The notes under the pieces were generated by a model that saw only the letters and a list, made by a program, of their open reading frames with translations, was not told the DNA's origin and made no database searches. Shown piece after piece: positions 50,350 to 60,334 of a DNA stretch of 64,000 nucleotides (its first letter is position 1; each line of letters starts with the position of its first letter). Source of the DNA: Flavobacterium okayamense (lineage in GTDB: Bacteria; Bacteroidota; Bacteroidia; Flavobacteriales; Flavobacteriaceae). The DNA lies in NCBI RefSeq assembly GCF_019702945.1, contig NZ_AP024749.1, forward strand, positions 2,717,078-2,781,077, in the 5' to 3' direction. Made by a program: the position numbers and the translations under genes.

Positions 50350-53300
50350 ATGAAAGAAAAGTACTTTTTTATTATTACGTGCTTATTATTTAATGTATTA
50401 GCATTTTCTCAAGATTGCACTACTCAAAGAACTATGTCTAATGACACTTCTATTTGTTTAGGTCAAAGCACAACAATTTCTTTGCAATCTAGTGAGTTAG
50501 GAGTCTTTTACCAACTAAGAAATGGAGGTTTAAATGTTGGTTTACCAGTTGTTGGAACTGGAGGTTTAATTAATTTTAATGTATCGCCTACAACTAGTAG
50601 TATATATTCTGTATTTGTAATAAACTGCGGAATAACATACAACGACACTTGTACAGTTACAGTAAATCCGATACCTGATGTAACTGCAACTAATAGTACT
50701 CAAACTATATGTACTAATAGTTCTATTACAACAATAGCATTATCAAGTAGTGTTGCAGGAACAACATTTAATTGGGTTAGAAACAACACAATTAATGTTA
50801 CTGGAATTCCAATTTCTGGTAATGGCGACATTGCAGGTATACTTGTAAATAATACAAATAACCCTCAAGTAGTTACATTCACCATTACACCTTCAGCAAA
50901 TGGTTGTATTGGTAATTCAATAACTGCAATAGTTACTGTTAATGCATCAACTTTAGGGGGAAATGTAACAACTACCTCTCCAGGTGTTACTCCTTCTTCA
51001 AATATTTTTACACATTGTCATGTAGGTAACGGAACACTTTATTTAAATAACCAAAGAGGTAACGTATTAAGATGGGAATATTCTACTGATGCTGGTTTAA
51101 ATTGGACATCAATTTCGAATACTTTAAACACACATAATTATAACGGAATTTTAACATCAACTTTGTTTCGTGCAGTAGTACAAAACGGTTCAAGTTGTGC
51201 AATTATGTATTCTACAGCGTCAATGATTAATGTAATTCCAAATATTAAACCTTCTCCTGTTACTGCGAGTCCTGCAATTATTTGTAATGGAGATTCTTCT
51301 ATCTTAAATTCTGAGAGTGGTTACGCTACAAGTCAGTATTTAGCAAGTGGTGGAACTTTTCAAAATGCAAATCCTCCTGGTTGGTTAGTTGATGGATGTG
51401 GAAATTGTTTAAACGCAGGAATGAGTAATACATTACCCGGACCATGGCAACTTTCAGCAACTAATGGAGGAACTTATTCTGGAACAAAGTATACCTCTCA
51501 AGGAAAATTTGTTATAGCCAACGGAAAATATGATTCATATTTAGAAACCCCAGTATTCAATACTTTCGGACTTACAACTGCGCAACTTACATTTAATCAT
51601 GCTTTTAAATTACAATCTGGAGCTAATGGCTATGTTCAAATATCAGTAAATGGAGGTCCATATAACACATTATTGCATTTTGCTGGACCACAAAACAGGA
51701 CTCCAACATTAAATTTCCACACTTCATCAGTAGAAACAATAGATTTGAGTTCATATATTGGTCAACCTAACTTAAGAATTAGATTTTATTATCAAGGAAC
51801 TGTTGGAAGCTCTTGGGCAATCGACAATATAGCAATTCCAGATGTTCCTATAAATATTCAAACACAATGGGTTGATGCAGTTTCAGGAAATGTAATAAGT
51901 AATTCTCAATCGTTAACAGTTTCTCCTAATGTTACCACTACATATGCAATAACTTCATTTTTAAATGGATGTAATAGTTTTGGAACAGATGGAACAGCCT
52001 ATGTAACCGTTACGGTTAACCAAAGGCCAACAGCTGCAATTTCTCAAGATCAATTTGTATGTATTGGCGGGACAGCCACTTTTGATATTGATTTAACTGG
52101 AACTCCACCTTGGTCAGTTACGTATAATGATGGTACAACTAGTACAACTGTAAATAATATTATGTCAACACCATATTCATTCAATGTTCCTAATATAACA
52201 ACCGATAAAACATATTCAATATCAGCTGTAGATGATAATAATTGTACAGCTATACCTAGTGATTATATCGGACAAGCAGCTGTTACTGTTTTAGATGGAA
52301 CACCTGGTTTATGGACTGGTTTAGTAAGTAATGATTGGTTTGATTGTCTAAATTGGGATGGCGGTTTACCTACTATAAATATAGACGCAATAATTCCTGC
52401 AGGAAGTTTAAACATGCCTTTAATTGATCCTTCAACTTCTCCTTATGCATATTTATATGGAAATATGGCAAGTGCACGCGATTTAAATATCAATTCAGGT
52501 GCTTCTTTAACAATGGTAACAAACTCTAATCTTGAAATAAACAGAAATTGGATAAATAACGGAACTTTCAATCCAGGACAAGGTAATGTAAACTTTATTG
52601 GAAGTGCATTAAATCAAATTCAAACAATTAATCAAGGTATTAAATTGAATGAGACCTTTCATGATTTAACGTTAAATAGTGGTGCTAATGCCAAAGGAAT
52701 AAGCTTACCAGATGGATTTGAGCTTACAGTACGAAATATGCTAACATTAACAAATGGAACCTTAAGACTTATGGGAGAAGCTCAACTAATACAAAATGGA
52801 TTAGTTGCTAACCCAATTAGTGGAGATGGTGTGTTATTAATTGATCAAGAAGGTAAAAGTAGTAGTTATCATTATAACTATTGGTCTTCACCTGTTAGTA
52901 TGAATGGAACTAATTATACAATCAATGAAATTTTAAAAAGTGGAAGCCACTCTTTAACAAATCCATTTACTCCTGGTTCAATTTCTTATGGAAATGGTAT
53001 TTATTATGCTGATGGAGCTTATTCAGATCCAATAAAATTAAGTACACGTTGGATGTATAAATATAGTGCTACAACTCCAGATTATTTTAATTGGCAACAT
53101 ATTCAAAATACTGGCACAATAAATATAGGTGAAGGTTATATCATGAAAGGTGTTACGGGTACTGCCTCAATTAGTGATTTACAAAACTACACTTTTGTCG
53201 GAAAACCAAATAATGGAACTATTAATTTAACTATTGGAGCTGGACAAGATTATTTAATTGGAAATCCTTATCCTTCTGCTTTGGATGCTAATCAATTTAT

Positions 53301-54405
53301 TTTAGATAATATTAAAGATAACGGAGGAAATGCAAGTACAAATATCATAAATGGAGCATTATATTTTTGGGATCATTTTGGTGCGCAAACGCATTTTTTA
53401 TCGCAATACATTGGTGGGTATGCTACATACACATTAATGGGAGGTGTTGTGGCCGTTTCAAATGACCCTTTAATTAACAACAATAATGCAACTGGCAGTA
53501 AAGTACCTAAAAGGTATATTCCTGTAGCTCAAGGTTTCTTTGTAAAAGCACATGGCGATTCTGCTTTAACAACAAATAACCCAAACATGACTTCTCCTAT
53601 TACAGGAGGTACAATTCAACTAAAAAATAGTCAAAGATCATTTGAAAAAGAATCTGGTTCAAATTCAATCTTCTTTAAGAATTCAAATGCTGTATCGTCA
53701 ATGAATACAGTTAGTGATCAACGAATGAAAATTCGATTTGGAATTGAAACTGACAATGGATTTAGAAGACAAATCCTTTTAGGAGCAGATAGTAATACTA
53801 CTTCAATGTTTGATATTGGATTTGATGCACCAATGATTGATGTACAAGAAGATGATTTTTATTGGAATTTAAATAGTGTTCCATTAATTATTCAAGCTAT
53901 TGAAAATTTTAATGTTGGACAATTCATTCCAGTAACTGTTAAATTAACTAATGCAAATAGTTTTACAATTACTATTGATGAATTAGAAAATATTGACACA
54001 AACACTGAAATTTATTTACACGATAATATTACAGCTGTTTACTATGATTTAAGAAATGGTGCAGTAACACTAAATTTAGGTCAAGGAGAATATGCTAATC
54101 GTTTTTCTATAACTTTTACTAATACAATCTTAAGTGAAGATGAAGTTATTGAAAGTTTAGAAGATTTATTAGTTTATGTAAACAATTCAAATAATACTTT
54201 ACACATAAATAACAACACAACAAATACTTTAATTTCTGAAGTATACTTGTTTGATATTTTAGGTCAATTACTAAATAAATGGGAAGTTAAGGAAGCGAAC
54301 CAAAGTAATTTGGAATATAATTTATCGAACTTAAGTGATGGGACTCATATAATAAAATTAGTAACCAATAATGGTGATTTGAGTAGCAAAATTATTATTG
54401 ATTAA
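50350..54405 (+). CDS. Large secreted multidomain protein with type IX sorting domain
   Basis: 1351 residues. Signal peptide (MKEKYFFIITCLLFNVLAFSQ); several Ig/PKD-like beta-sandwich modules with small cysteine-bearing motifs (DTSICLGQSTTISLQ, ICTNSSITTIALSS, VCIGGTATFDIDLTG); a jelly-roll-like region around residues 330-500 (SWAIDNIAIPDV, typical of MAM/choice-of-anchor folds); and a T9SS type A C-terminal domain (VYLFDILGQLLNKWEVKEA ... IIID). It should be displayed on the cell surface, perhaps as an adhesin or polymer-binding protein. Ends at a bidirectional terminator. Confidence 0.88.
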   Translation: MKEKYFFIITCLLFNVLAFSQDCTTQRTMSNDTSICLGQSTTISLQSSELGVFYQLRNGGLNVGLPVVGTGGLINFNVSPTTSSIYSVFVINCGITYNDTCTVTVNPIPDVTATNSTQTICTNSSITTIALSSSVAGTTFNWVRNNTINVTGIPISGNGDIAGILVNNTNNPQVVTFTITPSANGCIGNSITAIVTVNASTLGGNVTTTSPGVTPSSNIFTHCHVGNGTLYLNNQRGNVLRWEYSTDAGLNWTSISNTLNTHNYNGILTSTLFRAVVQNGSSCAIMYSTASMINVIPNIKPSPVTASPAIICNGDSSILNSESGYATSQYLASGGTFQNANPPGWLVDGCGNCLNAGMSNTLPGPWQLSATNGGTYSGTKYTSQGKFVIANGKYDSYLETPVFNTFGLTTAQLTFNHAFKLQSGANGYVQISVNGGPYNTLLHFAGPQNRTPTLNFHTSSVETIDLSSYIGQPNLRIRFYYQGTVGSSWAIDNIAIPDVPINIQTQWVDAVSGNVISNSQSLTVSPNVTTTYAITSFLNGCNSFGTDGTAYVTVTVNQRPTAAISQDQFVCIGGTATFDIDLTGTPPWSVTYNDGTTSTTVNNIMSTPYSFNVPNITTDKTYSISAVDDNNCTAIPSDYIGQAAVTVLDGTPGLWTGLVSNDWFDCLNWDGGLPTINIDAIIPAGSLNMPLIDPSTSPYAYLYGNMASARDLNINSGASLTMVTNSNLEINRNWINNGTFNPGQGNVNFIGSALNQIQTINQGIKLNETFHDLTLNSGANAKGISLPDGFELTVRNMLTLTNGTLRLMGEAQLIQNGLVANPISGDGVLLIDQEGKSSSYHYNYWSSPVSMNGTNYTINEILKSGSHSLTNPFTPGSISYGNGIYYADGAYSDPIKLSTRWMYKYSATTPDYFNWQHIQNTGTINIGEGYIMKGVTGTASISDLQNYTFVGKPNNGTINLTIGAGQDYLIGNPYPSALDANQFILDNIKDNGGNASTNIINGALYFWDHFGAQTHFLSQYIGGYATYTLMGGVVAVSNDPLINNNNATGSKVPKRYIPVAQGFFVKAHGDSALTTNNPNMTSPITGGTIQLKNSQRSFEKESGSNSIFFKNSNAVSSMNTVSDQRMKIRFGIETDNGFRRQILLGADSNTTSMFDIGFDAPMIDVQEDDFYWNLNSVPLIIQAIENFNVGQFIPVTVKLTNANSFTITIDELENIDTNTEIYLHDNITAVYYDLRNGAVTLNLGQGEYANRFSITFTNTILSEDEVIESLEDLLVYVNNSNNTLHINNNTTNTLISEVYLFDILGQLLNKWEVKEANQSNLEYNLSNLSDGTHIIKLVTNNGDLSSKIIID

Positions 54406-54425
54406 TAGTTTTTGTGAGTTCATAA

Positions 54426-54452
54426 AAAACCCCAAGCATAGCTTGGGGTTTT
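54426..54452. terminator. Bidirectional terminator
   Basis: Strong 12-bp stem AAAACCCCAAGC/GCTTGGGGTTTT with loop ATA, between the converging T9SS gene and hisS. Confidence 0.9.
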
Positions 54453-54461
54453 ACTTTTATA

Positions 54462-55832
54462 TTAATTTAATTTTTTAAGCAAATCTTCATAAGACAAACT
54501 TTCCTGTTCTCCAGTTGTTAGATTTTTAATAGTGAATTTTTCATTTTTAATTTCTTCTTCACCAACTAATACAGCAAACTGAATTCCTCTTTTATCAGCA
54601 TGTTGAAATTGTTTTCCAATTTTTGCTTTATCAGGATACATTTCTACTTTCACTCCATTTTGACGCAATTTAGTAACAGCTTTCATCGCATATTTTGCTT
54701 CGCTATCTCCAAAGTTTAGAAACATTGCTTTTGAAGTTGCAGTAACCGTTTCAGGAAATAAGTTTAACTCCTCAATTACTAAAGCAATTCTATCTAAACC
54801 AAATGAAATTCCAACGCCACTCATGTTTTTCAATCCGAAAATACCAGTTAAATCGTCATAACGACCACCACCACCTATTGAACCCATAGCCACACCTTCT
54901 GGAGCGGCAACTTCAAAAATTGCACCTGTATAATAGTTCAAGCCACGAGCTAGCGTAACATCTAATTCTAAATTTGCCGATTGCAAACCTATTTCAGTTA
55001 CATTTTCGCAAATAAATTGCAACTCTTCTACTCCTTTCATCCCTTCTTGAGATGATGAAAGCAAAAGGGCTAATTTTTCAATTTTCTCTGAAATAGTTCC
55101 AGTAAAATTAAATAACGGCTGTACTTTTGAAATGGCTTCTCCTGAAATACCTTTTTCTAACATTTCATTCTTTACGCCATCTTCACCTATTTTATCTAAT
55201 TTGTCTAAAGCAACTGTAAAATCGATTAATTTATCTGAAGCTCCAATAACCTCAGCTATTCCAGATAGGATTTTCCTGTTATTGATTTTAATTGTAGTTC
55301 CTTTCAATCCTAATTCGGTAAAAACCGAATCGTATAATTGCACCAATTCTACTTCTTGCCACAATGAATTTGAACCTACAACATCGGCATCGCATTGATA
55401 AAATTCTCTAAAACGTCCTTTTTGAGGTCTATCAGCACGCCAAACTGGTTGTATTTGATAACGCTTAAACGGAAACTCAATTTCATTTTGATGCATTACC
55501 ACATAACGCGCAAAAGGAACAGTTAAGTCGTAACGTAATGCTTTTTCAGAAATTTGAGTAGTTAATTTTAAACTATCTTTATTTGCTAAAAACTCATCGT
55601 TTGCCTTAGACAAATAATCCCCAGAATTCAAAATTTTAAAAATCAATCGGTCGCCTTCTTCACCATATTTACCCATTAAAGTTTCAGAATTTTCAAACGT
55701 TGGTGTTTCAATAGGCTGAAATCCAAATTTTTCAAAATTCGATTTAATAATAGAAAATATATAATTGCGTTTTGAAACTTCTATTGGCGAAAAATCGCGA
55801 GTTCCTTTTGGTATTCCTGGTTTTTTTGACAT
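54462..55832 (-). CDS. hisS: Histidyl-tRNA synthetase
   Basis: 456 residues from the ATG at 55832; an in-frame ATG seven codons upstream lies at the start of a dispersed repeat and is unlikely. Class II motif 1 ([20 protein letters not shown]), motif 2 ([20 protein letters not shown]), the histidine-specific [14 protein letters not shown] and motif 3 ([18 protein letters not shown]) are clear, with the C-terminal anticodon-binding domain ([18 protein letters not shown]). It charges tRNA-His. Full length. Confidence 0.96.
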   Translation of the reverse strand: MSKKPGIPKGTRDFSPIEVSKRNYIFSIIKSNFEKFGFQPIETPTFENSETLMGKYGEEGDRLIFKILNSGDYLSKANDEFLANKDSLKLTTQISEKALRYDLTVPFARYVVMHQNEIEFPFKRYQIQPVWRADRPQKGRFREFYQCDADVVGSNSLWQEVELVQLYDSVFTELGLKGTTIKINNRKILSGIAEVIGASDKLIDFTVALDKLDKIGEDGVKNEMLEKGISGEAISKVQPLFNFTGTISEKIEKLALLLSSSQEGMKGVEELQFICENVTEIGLQSANLELDVTLARGLNYYTGAIFEVAAPEGVAMGSIGGGGRYDDLTGIFGLKNMSGVGISFGLDRIALVIEELNLFPETVTATSKAMFLNFGDSEAKYAMKAVTKLRQNGVKVEMYPDKAKIGKQFQHADKRGIQFAVLVGEEEIKNEKFTIKNLTTGEQESLSYEDLLKKLN

Positions 55833-55846
55833 TTTAAATTTCATTT

Positions 55847-55910
55847 TTGTCATGTTGAGCGAAGTCGAAACATCTCATAATGAGATTCCTCGTTTTACTC
55901 GGAATGACAA
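55847..55910. repeat. Palindromic dispersed repeat upstream of hisS
   Basis: Outer arms TTGTCAT and ATGACAA are inverted, and inside lies ATCTCAT/ATGAGAT with a one-base centre. The sequence with gttgagcgaagtcgaaac and gattcctcgttttactcgg is the common flavobacterial repeat. It separates hisS from its upstream region, so the hisS promoter may lie inside or beyond it. Confidence 0.7.
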
Positions 55911-55969
55911 GGCGTTATTTTTATTGCAAATATCGAACTTAAAACTGATTCATAAAAATTAAATATTCA

Positions 55970-56005
55970 CACTTTTTACTTTTTACTTTTCACTTTTTAC
56001 TTTCT
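55970..56005. repeat. Degenerate ACTTTTT tandem repeat
   Basis: About five copies of a 7-base unit of the type ACTTTTT/ACTTTTC, ending 41 bases before the permease gene. The same kind of unit (CTTTTGA) occurs four times inside prmC (58504-58535). Confidence 0.6.
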
Positions 56006-56046
56006 AATTGTAACAAATTTGAGGAAGTTAAGTCTAATGATTATCT

Positions 56047-57288
56047 ATGGTAGGATTATTTAAAGAAAACACAAAAATTGCGCTCGATTCAATTAAGAGT
56101 CAAGCTTTACGAACTTTCTTAACGGTTTTAATTATTGCTATTGGTATTTGGGCTTTAGTTGGAGTTTTGTCGCTAGTTACGGCGCTAGAAAATACAATGT
56201 TGAAAAATTTTGCTTCAATGGGAGCAAACACTTTTTCAATGAGTCAATACGATTATTCGTCTCAAATTAATCAAAATGATGAAGAATTTAAACCCAATCC
56301 AATTATTAGTTATCCTCAAGCAAAAGAATTTCAAAATAAATATAGCTTTCCTCTAACTACTACCTCACTTTCATTTACTGCTGCGTCTGGTGTTGAAGTT
56401 AAACATAGAGACGAAAAAACGGATCCAGAAATTACAATTGTTGGAACCGATGAAAACTTTTGTCCAAATAAAGGAATTGAAGTTGCAAAAGGTAGAAACT
56501 TTACTCCTTTTGATATCGAAAATAATAATTACGTTTGTGTAGTAGGTTCTGATTTTGAAAAAGGGTTATTTAAAGACATAAACCCTTTAGATAAAATTAT
56601 TTCTATTCGTGGTGCAAAGTTTAAAGTAATTGGTGTTTTAAAGGAAAAGGGTTCCACATTTGGAAACAGCCAAGATTTACGTGTTTTAATCCCAATTCAA
56701 GTTGCTCGCTCATTATTTTCGTCACCAAATATTAATTACGATTTAAACGTAATGGTAAACAATGAAAGTTTACTTGACGAAGCTGTTGACGATGCTATAA
56801 TTACCATGCGAAAAGTAAGACACTTAAACCCAATTGAGAAAAATAATTTTGGTATATCTCGAAGCGACGATTTAAGACAACGTTTACTCGATCAAACTGG
56901 TTTCTTACGAATTATTGCTTGGGTAATTGGTATGCTTACCGTTTTTGGCTCTACGATTGCATTAACAAATATCATGTTGGTTTCTGTAACCGAAAGAACG
57001 CGAGAAATAGGAATTCGTAAATCACTGGGTGCTAAAAAATCGACTATCGGTTGGCAATTTTTAACCGAAACTTTTGTAATTAGTCAAATGGGTGGATTCT
57101 TAGGAATGTTTTTAGGAATTTTAACCGGATTTATTTTAGCTTCTGTTTTAGAGTTTTCATTTACCACGCCTTGGTTAGCTATTATTGCAACAGTAATTAC
57201 AACAATTGTTGTTACCATTATTTCGGGATTAGTTCCTGCGTTAAAAGCTGCAAAATTAGATCCTGTAGAAGCGTTAAGATATGAGTAG
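56047..57288 (+). CDS. FtsX/MacB-type ABC transporter permease
   Basis: 413 residues. First membrane helix FLTVLIIAIGIWALVGVLSL, a periplasmic MacB-PCD domain (about 50-285) and three C-terminal helices with FGSTIALTNIMLVSVTERTR and EIGIRKSLGA, the canonical MacB/LolC motif, ending RAAKLDP-type AKLDPVEALRYE. It is the permease of an exporter or mechanotransmission pump; its ATPase is not adjacent in this window. Substrate unknown. Confidence 0.92.
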   Translation: MVGLFKENTKIALDSIKSQALRTFLTVLIIAIGIWALVGVLSLVTALENTMLKNFASMGANTFSMSQYDYSSQINQNDEEFKPNPIISYPQAKEFQNKYSFPLTTTSLSFTAASGVEVKHRDEKTDPEITIVGTDENFCPNKGIEVAKGRNFTPFDIENNNYVCVVGSDFEKGLFKDINPLDKIISIRGAKFKVIGVLKEKGSTFGNSQDLRVLIPIQVARSLFSSPNINYDLNVMVNNESLLDEAVDDAIITMRKVRHLNPIEKNNFGISRSDDLRQRLLDQTGFLRIIAWVIGMLTVFGSTIALTNIMLVSVTERTREIGIRKSLGAKKSTIGWQFLTETFVISQMGGFLGMFLGILTGFILASVLEFSFTTPWLAIIATVITTIVVTIISGLVPALKAAKLDPVEALRYE

Positions 57289-57307
57289 TTCAATTTATTT
57301 TATTTAA

Positions 57308-57967
57308 ATGAATCAATTTATTTCTTACGAAGGGCTACCAATTAAATCTGGTGGTGCTCATAGTATCAATAAAATGAGCCCAAAAGAATCATATAGTAAA
57401 ATTTTAGAATTTCTTAATCATTTTGCAGACAATGGCAAACCAAAATCTATAGAATTAATTTTATATCAATCTCAAAATAAGGAATACTCAACTTTAAAAT
57501 TTTTACCTAAACTTTGTTTAACATTCGGAATTCCAAAACTAAAATTTGATGGTCTTTTTATAAATTGGAGTTGGAAAATATCAGAAAAAAATATTGAAAA
57601 AGTATTTGACACAATTAAACTAAATAATAATTTACCTGAAGATATTCTTGGTCCAATTTCTATTAATTTCTTATGGAATTTTCATTTTAAAGACCCAATA
57701 ACTCATCAAATACTTCCAAATCAAAAATTAATTCCTGAATTAGATTCAAGAATAAAAAATTCAAGAATTTATTTTATTGCATCTAAGAAATCTACTATTT
57801 CAGTTTGGTTTGCATTACCTTTTGAAGAAGTAAATGATTATGAAATAAATTATATTAAAAAACTGAAATATAGTTTACCTTTTAATACGTCTCATAAAAA
57901 CTGGAAAATTTGGAAAAAATCAAAAAATAATAATTGGATATCTCGAAAACTTGATATAACATTTTAA
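57308..57967 (+). CDS. Hypothetical protein, unrecognised
   Basis: 219 residues, no signal peptide or membrane helix. Basic C-terminus (KNWKIWKKSKNNNWISRKLD) and aromatic-rich middle (INWSWKISEKN, FLWNFHFKDPIT). No family recognised. Base composition is more AT-rich than its neighbours, so it may be a recent or accessory gene, placed between the permease gene and the converging prmC (4-base overlap). Confidence 0.55.
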   Translation: MNQFISYEGLPIKSGGAHSINKMSPKESYSKILEFLNHFADNGKPKSIELILYQSQNKEYSTLKFLPKLCLTFGIPKLKFDGLFINWSWKISEKNIEKVFDTIKLNNNLPEDILGPISINFLWNFHFKDPITHQILPNQKLIPELDSRIKNSRIYFIASKKSTISVWFALPFEEVNDYEINYIKKLKYSLPFNTSHKNWKIWKKSKNNNWISRKLDITF

Positions 57968-58848
57968 TATTGATTAAAACTACATTTAACCATCCTATAG
58001 TTTCCCTTAAGATCTTTTCTTAGCTCTATATTTTTGAAACCTAAGTTTTCTAATAATTCAACAGTTTCTTTTCCTAAGTATTGATTAATTTCAAAAAATA
58101 ATAAGCCATTTGGTTGTAGACTTATTTTTGCCAATTGTGCAATTTTTCTATAAAACAACAAAGCGTCGTTATCTTCTACAAAAAGAGCTAAATGTGGCTC
58201 GTAATCCAAAACATTTTTCTTGATTTCTTCTTTTTCTAAATAACGAACATAAGGTGGATTGGAAACTATAATATCTATTTTAGGAAGACTTCTCGACTCC
58301 GCTCGAAGTGACAATAAATCGTCGATGTTTAAAATATCGGTTTGAATAAAGTTAACTTCTACATTATTATCTTTTGCATTTTGATTAGCAACTTCTAATG
58401 CTTTTTCAGAAACATCAATTGCAAAAACTTCCGCTTTTGGTAAATTAGATTTTAAACTAATGGGAATACAACCCGAACCAGTTCCAATATCTAATATATT
58501 TATCTTTTGACTTTTGACTTTTGACTTTTGACTTTCAATTATCCATTCAACTAATTCTTCGGTTTCTGATCTTGGAATTAATGTATTCTCGTTTACTTTA
58601 AAAGGCAAGCCGTAAAACCATGCTTCTCCTAAGATATACTGAATAGGTTTTTCTTGTTTTAATTCGGAAATTATAGTTTCCCATTCAGAAGTGTTTGTAA
58701 TTTCAAAATCGGGATTTAATGTAAAATCTATTCTTCTAAAATTGTATAATTTTTCCGTTATCATAAAGAAAAAACTATCGATTTCTTCTTTATCATAAAT
58801 AGATTGTAAATGGTTTTGGAAATGTATCTTAAGTTCTTTTAATCTCAT
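57964..58848 (-). CDS. prmC: Release factor glutamine methyltransferase PrmC
   Basis: 294 residues. It methylates the GGQ glutamine of release factors. The N-terminal helical domain, SAM motif NILDIGTGSGCIPISL and catalytic NPPYVR (IIVSNPPYVRYLEKEEI) are intact. Two features are unusual: residues ~105-115 (SQKSKVKSQK) are encoded by four copies of a 7-bp unit at 58504-58535, and residues ~178-187 (SLRAESRS) are encoded by a flavobacterial dispersed repeat at 58289-58312. Both fall in loops. Its start overlaps the end of the secreted-protein gene by four bases. Confidence 0.93.
   Translation of the reverse strand: MRLKELKIHFQNHLQSIYDKEEIDSFFFMITEKLYNFRRIDFTLNPDFEITNTSEWETIISELKQEKPIQYILGEAWFYGLPFKVNENTLIPRSETEELVEWIIESQKSKVKSQKINILDIGTGSGCIPISLKSNLPKAEVFAIDVSEKALEVANQNAKDNNVEVNFIQTDILNIDDLLSLRAESRSLPKIDIIVSNPPYVRYLEKEEIKKNVLDYEPHLALFVEDNDALLFYRKIAQLAKISLQPNGLLFFEINQYLGKETVELLENLGFKNIELRKDLKGNYRMVKCSFNQY
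58289..58312 (-). repeat. Dispersed repeat inside prmC
   Basis: The sequence with cttctcgactccgctcgaag followed by tgac is one form of the common flavobacterial palindromic repeat, here translated in frame as part of PrmC just before its NPPY motif. Confidence 0.6.
58504..58535 (-). repeat. 7-bp tandem repeat inside prmC
   Basis: CTTTTGA repeated four times plus a partial copy, in the coding frame just before the SAM-binding motif. Since 7 is not a multiple of 3, loss or gain of one unit shifts the frame. Confidence 0.85.
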
Positions 58849-59762
58849 TTTATATTATATTTCTTTTTAATGAGTTCTTGAACATCTTTCTTTAATTGTA
58901 ATGGAGGTAAACCTACAGCAATTCTTCTTTTATCTAAATTTTCAAAATCATTAATTTGTTCTGGACCTATATTATTATAAATAGCATAATCATACACTCC
59001 ATTAATTCTTAAATTACTATCTACTAAGCTTCCATAAATCTCAGCGGGTGCTCTTCCTCTTCGTATTAAATCAAGAAAAATTGGTTTCCAATATTGAGAT
59101 CTATCTCTATTGATATGAAAAGCAAAAAAAGTAAAATTTAAAAATTGATCATCAATTGTAGAGTTTCCAAATTGAGAAAACATTTCATCTGGAAAACAAT
59201 CGCAATCTGAAACAATCTTTCTTAACTTCAAATCATTGATACTATCCACTATTTTTACCCTTTCAGAATCACGATTTATTCTTGGCTCTTGATCTTCCTC
59301 TCTCATTTTAAAAATTTCATTTCTCAAATCTAAATCTACTTGTTTTAGATAAGATCTATGGTATTTTGTAGCTTTACGTTCTAATTTTCTCCAATATCTT
59401 TTATTTTGAATATTCTTGTCCTTGTATAGAGGAGATTTTTTAATACGTTCAAAATTTACACCATAATCTCTAACCAAAATTTCAATGTAATGAACTGCTT
59501 CTTCAGGTTTGTTTAATCGTAAAGCACATTCAGCTAATACAGCGGGTTCATTAATTTCCTTTTGTTTTAATAATGGACAATTACTTTCTGCAGTCTTCAA
59601 TAAATCATATGCGTTTTGATAATTTTCTAAAAGATATTCATATTGTGCTTGATAAACATATTGATAGTAATTATTGATATAATCGTATTCTTCATTAACT
59701 TTCTTAGTTTGAGAAAAACCAATTAATGTAATGAACAGAAAAAATAAAACTTTAAATTTCAT
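58845..59762 (-). CDS. Secreted protein of unknown function
   Basis: 305 residues with a signal peptide (MKFKVLFFLFITLIGFSQ), a TPR-like helical stretch (EYLLENYQNAYDLLKTAESN, AECALRLNKPEEAVHYIEIL) and a C-terminal region (IDDQFLNFTFFAFHINRDRS, FENLDKRRIAVGLPPLQL) reminiscent of DUF6624. Not firmly assigned. It is co-transcribed with prmC downstream. Confidence 0.65.
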   Translation of the reverse strand: MKFKVLFFLFITLIGFSQTKKVNEEYDYINNYYQYVYQAQYEYLLENYQNAYDLLKTAESNCPLLKQKEINEPAVLAECALRLNKPEEAVHYIEILVRDYGVNFERIKKSPLYKDKNIQNKRYWRKLERKATKYHRSYLKQVDLDLRNEIFKMREEDQEPRINRDSERVKIVDSINDLKLRKIVSDCDCFPDEMFSQFGNSTIDDQFLNFTFFAFHINRDRSQYWKPIFLDLIRRGRAPAEIYGSLVDSNLRINGVYDYAIYNNIGPEQINDFENLDKRRIAVGLPPLQLKKDVQELIKKKYNIK

Positions 59763-59778
59763 AAATATAAATTTGATA

Positions 59779-60255
59779 CTATAATTCTTTTATCATCCAA
59801 ACATCGCAACTTGTATGACCCGTGCAACCGATTGGGCCGTCTAAATATTGAAACCCCATTTTCTCATAAAGCTTTCTTGCATTTTGCATATAAGGTAGAG
59901 TCTCTAAATAACATTTTGTAAAACCTTGTTCTTTAGCAAAAGCTAAACTTCTCTCAATAATTTCTTTTCCTAAACCTAAACCTCGAGCTTGTGGTGAAAA
60001 ATACATTTTTTGAAGTTCACAAAATTCATCCGTTGCATTCTCTAAAGGCGCTAATCCTCCTCCTCCAATAACTTTACCCTCATTTTCTATAACAAAATAA
60101 ATCGATTTCGGTTTTTGATACACTTCAAACAATTGGTCAAGAATAGGATCGGCATAAGCTGTTCCTTCTTTTGGTGCATTTAATTCGTCAAAAATATCGC
60201 GAATTACTTTTGCAATTCCCTCATTATCTTGAGGTTGTATTTTTCGTAAAATCAT
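59779..60255 (-). CDS. GNAT-family N-acetyltransferase
   Basis: 158 residues from the ATG at 60255 (a longer frame lacks similarity). Acetyl-CoA binding motif QARGLGLGKEIIERSLAFAK, preceded by VIGGGGLAPLENATDEFCEL and followed by LYEKMGFQYLDGP. Substrate unknown. It starts 80 bases from the divergent ribD. Confidence 0.88.
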   Translation of the reverse strand: MILRKIQPQDNEGIAKVIRDIFDELNAPKEGTAYADPILDQLFEVYQKPKSIYFVIENEGKVIGGGGLAPLENATDEFCELQKMYFSPQARGLGLGKEIIERSLAFAKEQGFTKCYLETLPYMQNARKLYEKMGFQYLDGPIGCTGHTSCDVWMIKEL

Positions 60256-60322
60256 CGTAAAAAGATATGCGTAAAAGTAATGAAATTCACACAAGGTTAT
60301 CGCAAAAGATTGTTAAAAACAC

Positions 60323-60330
60323 TACTTTTG
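60323..60330 (+). promoter_or_regulatory. -7 promoter box directly before ribD
   Basis: TACTTTTG matches TAnnTTTG and ends only four bases before the ATG at 60335, so a transcript from it would be leaderless or almost so. Confidence 0.4.
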
Positions 60331-60334
60331 TACT

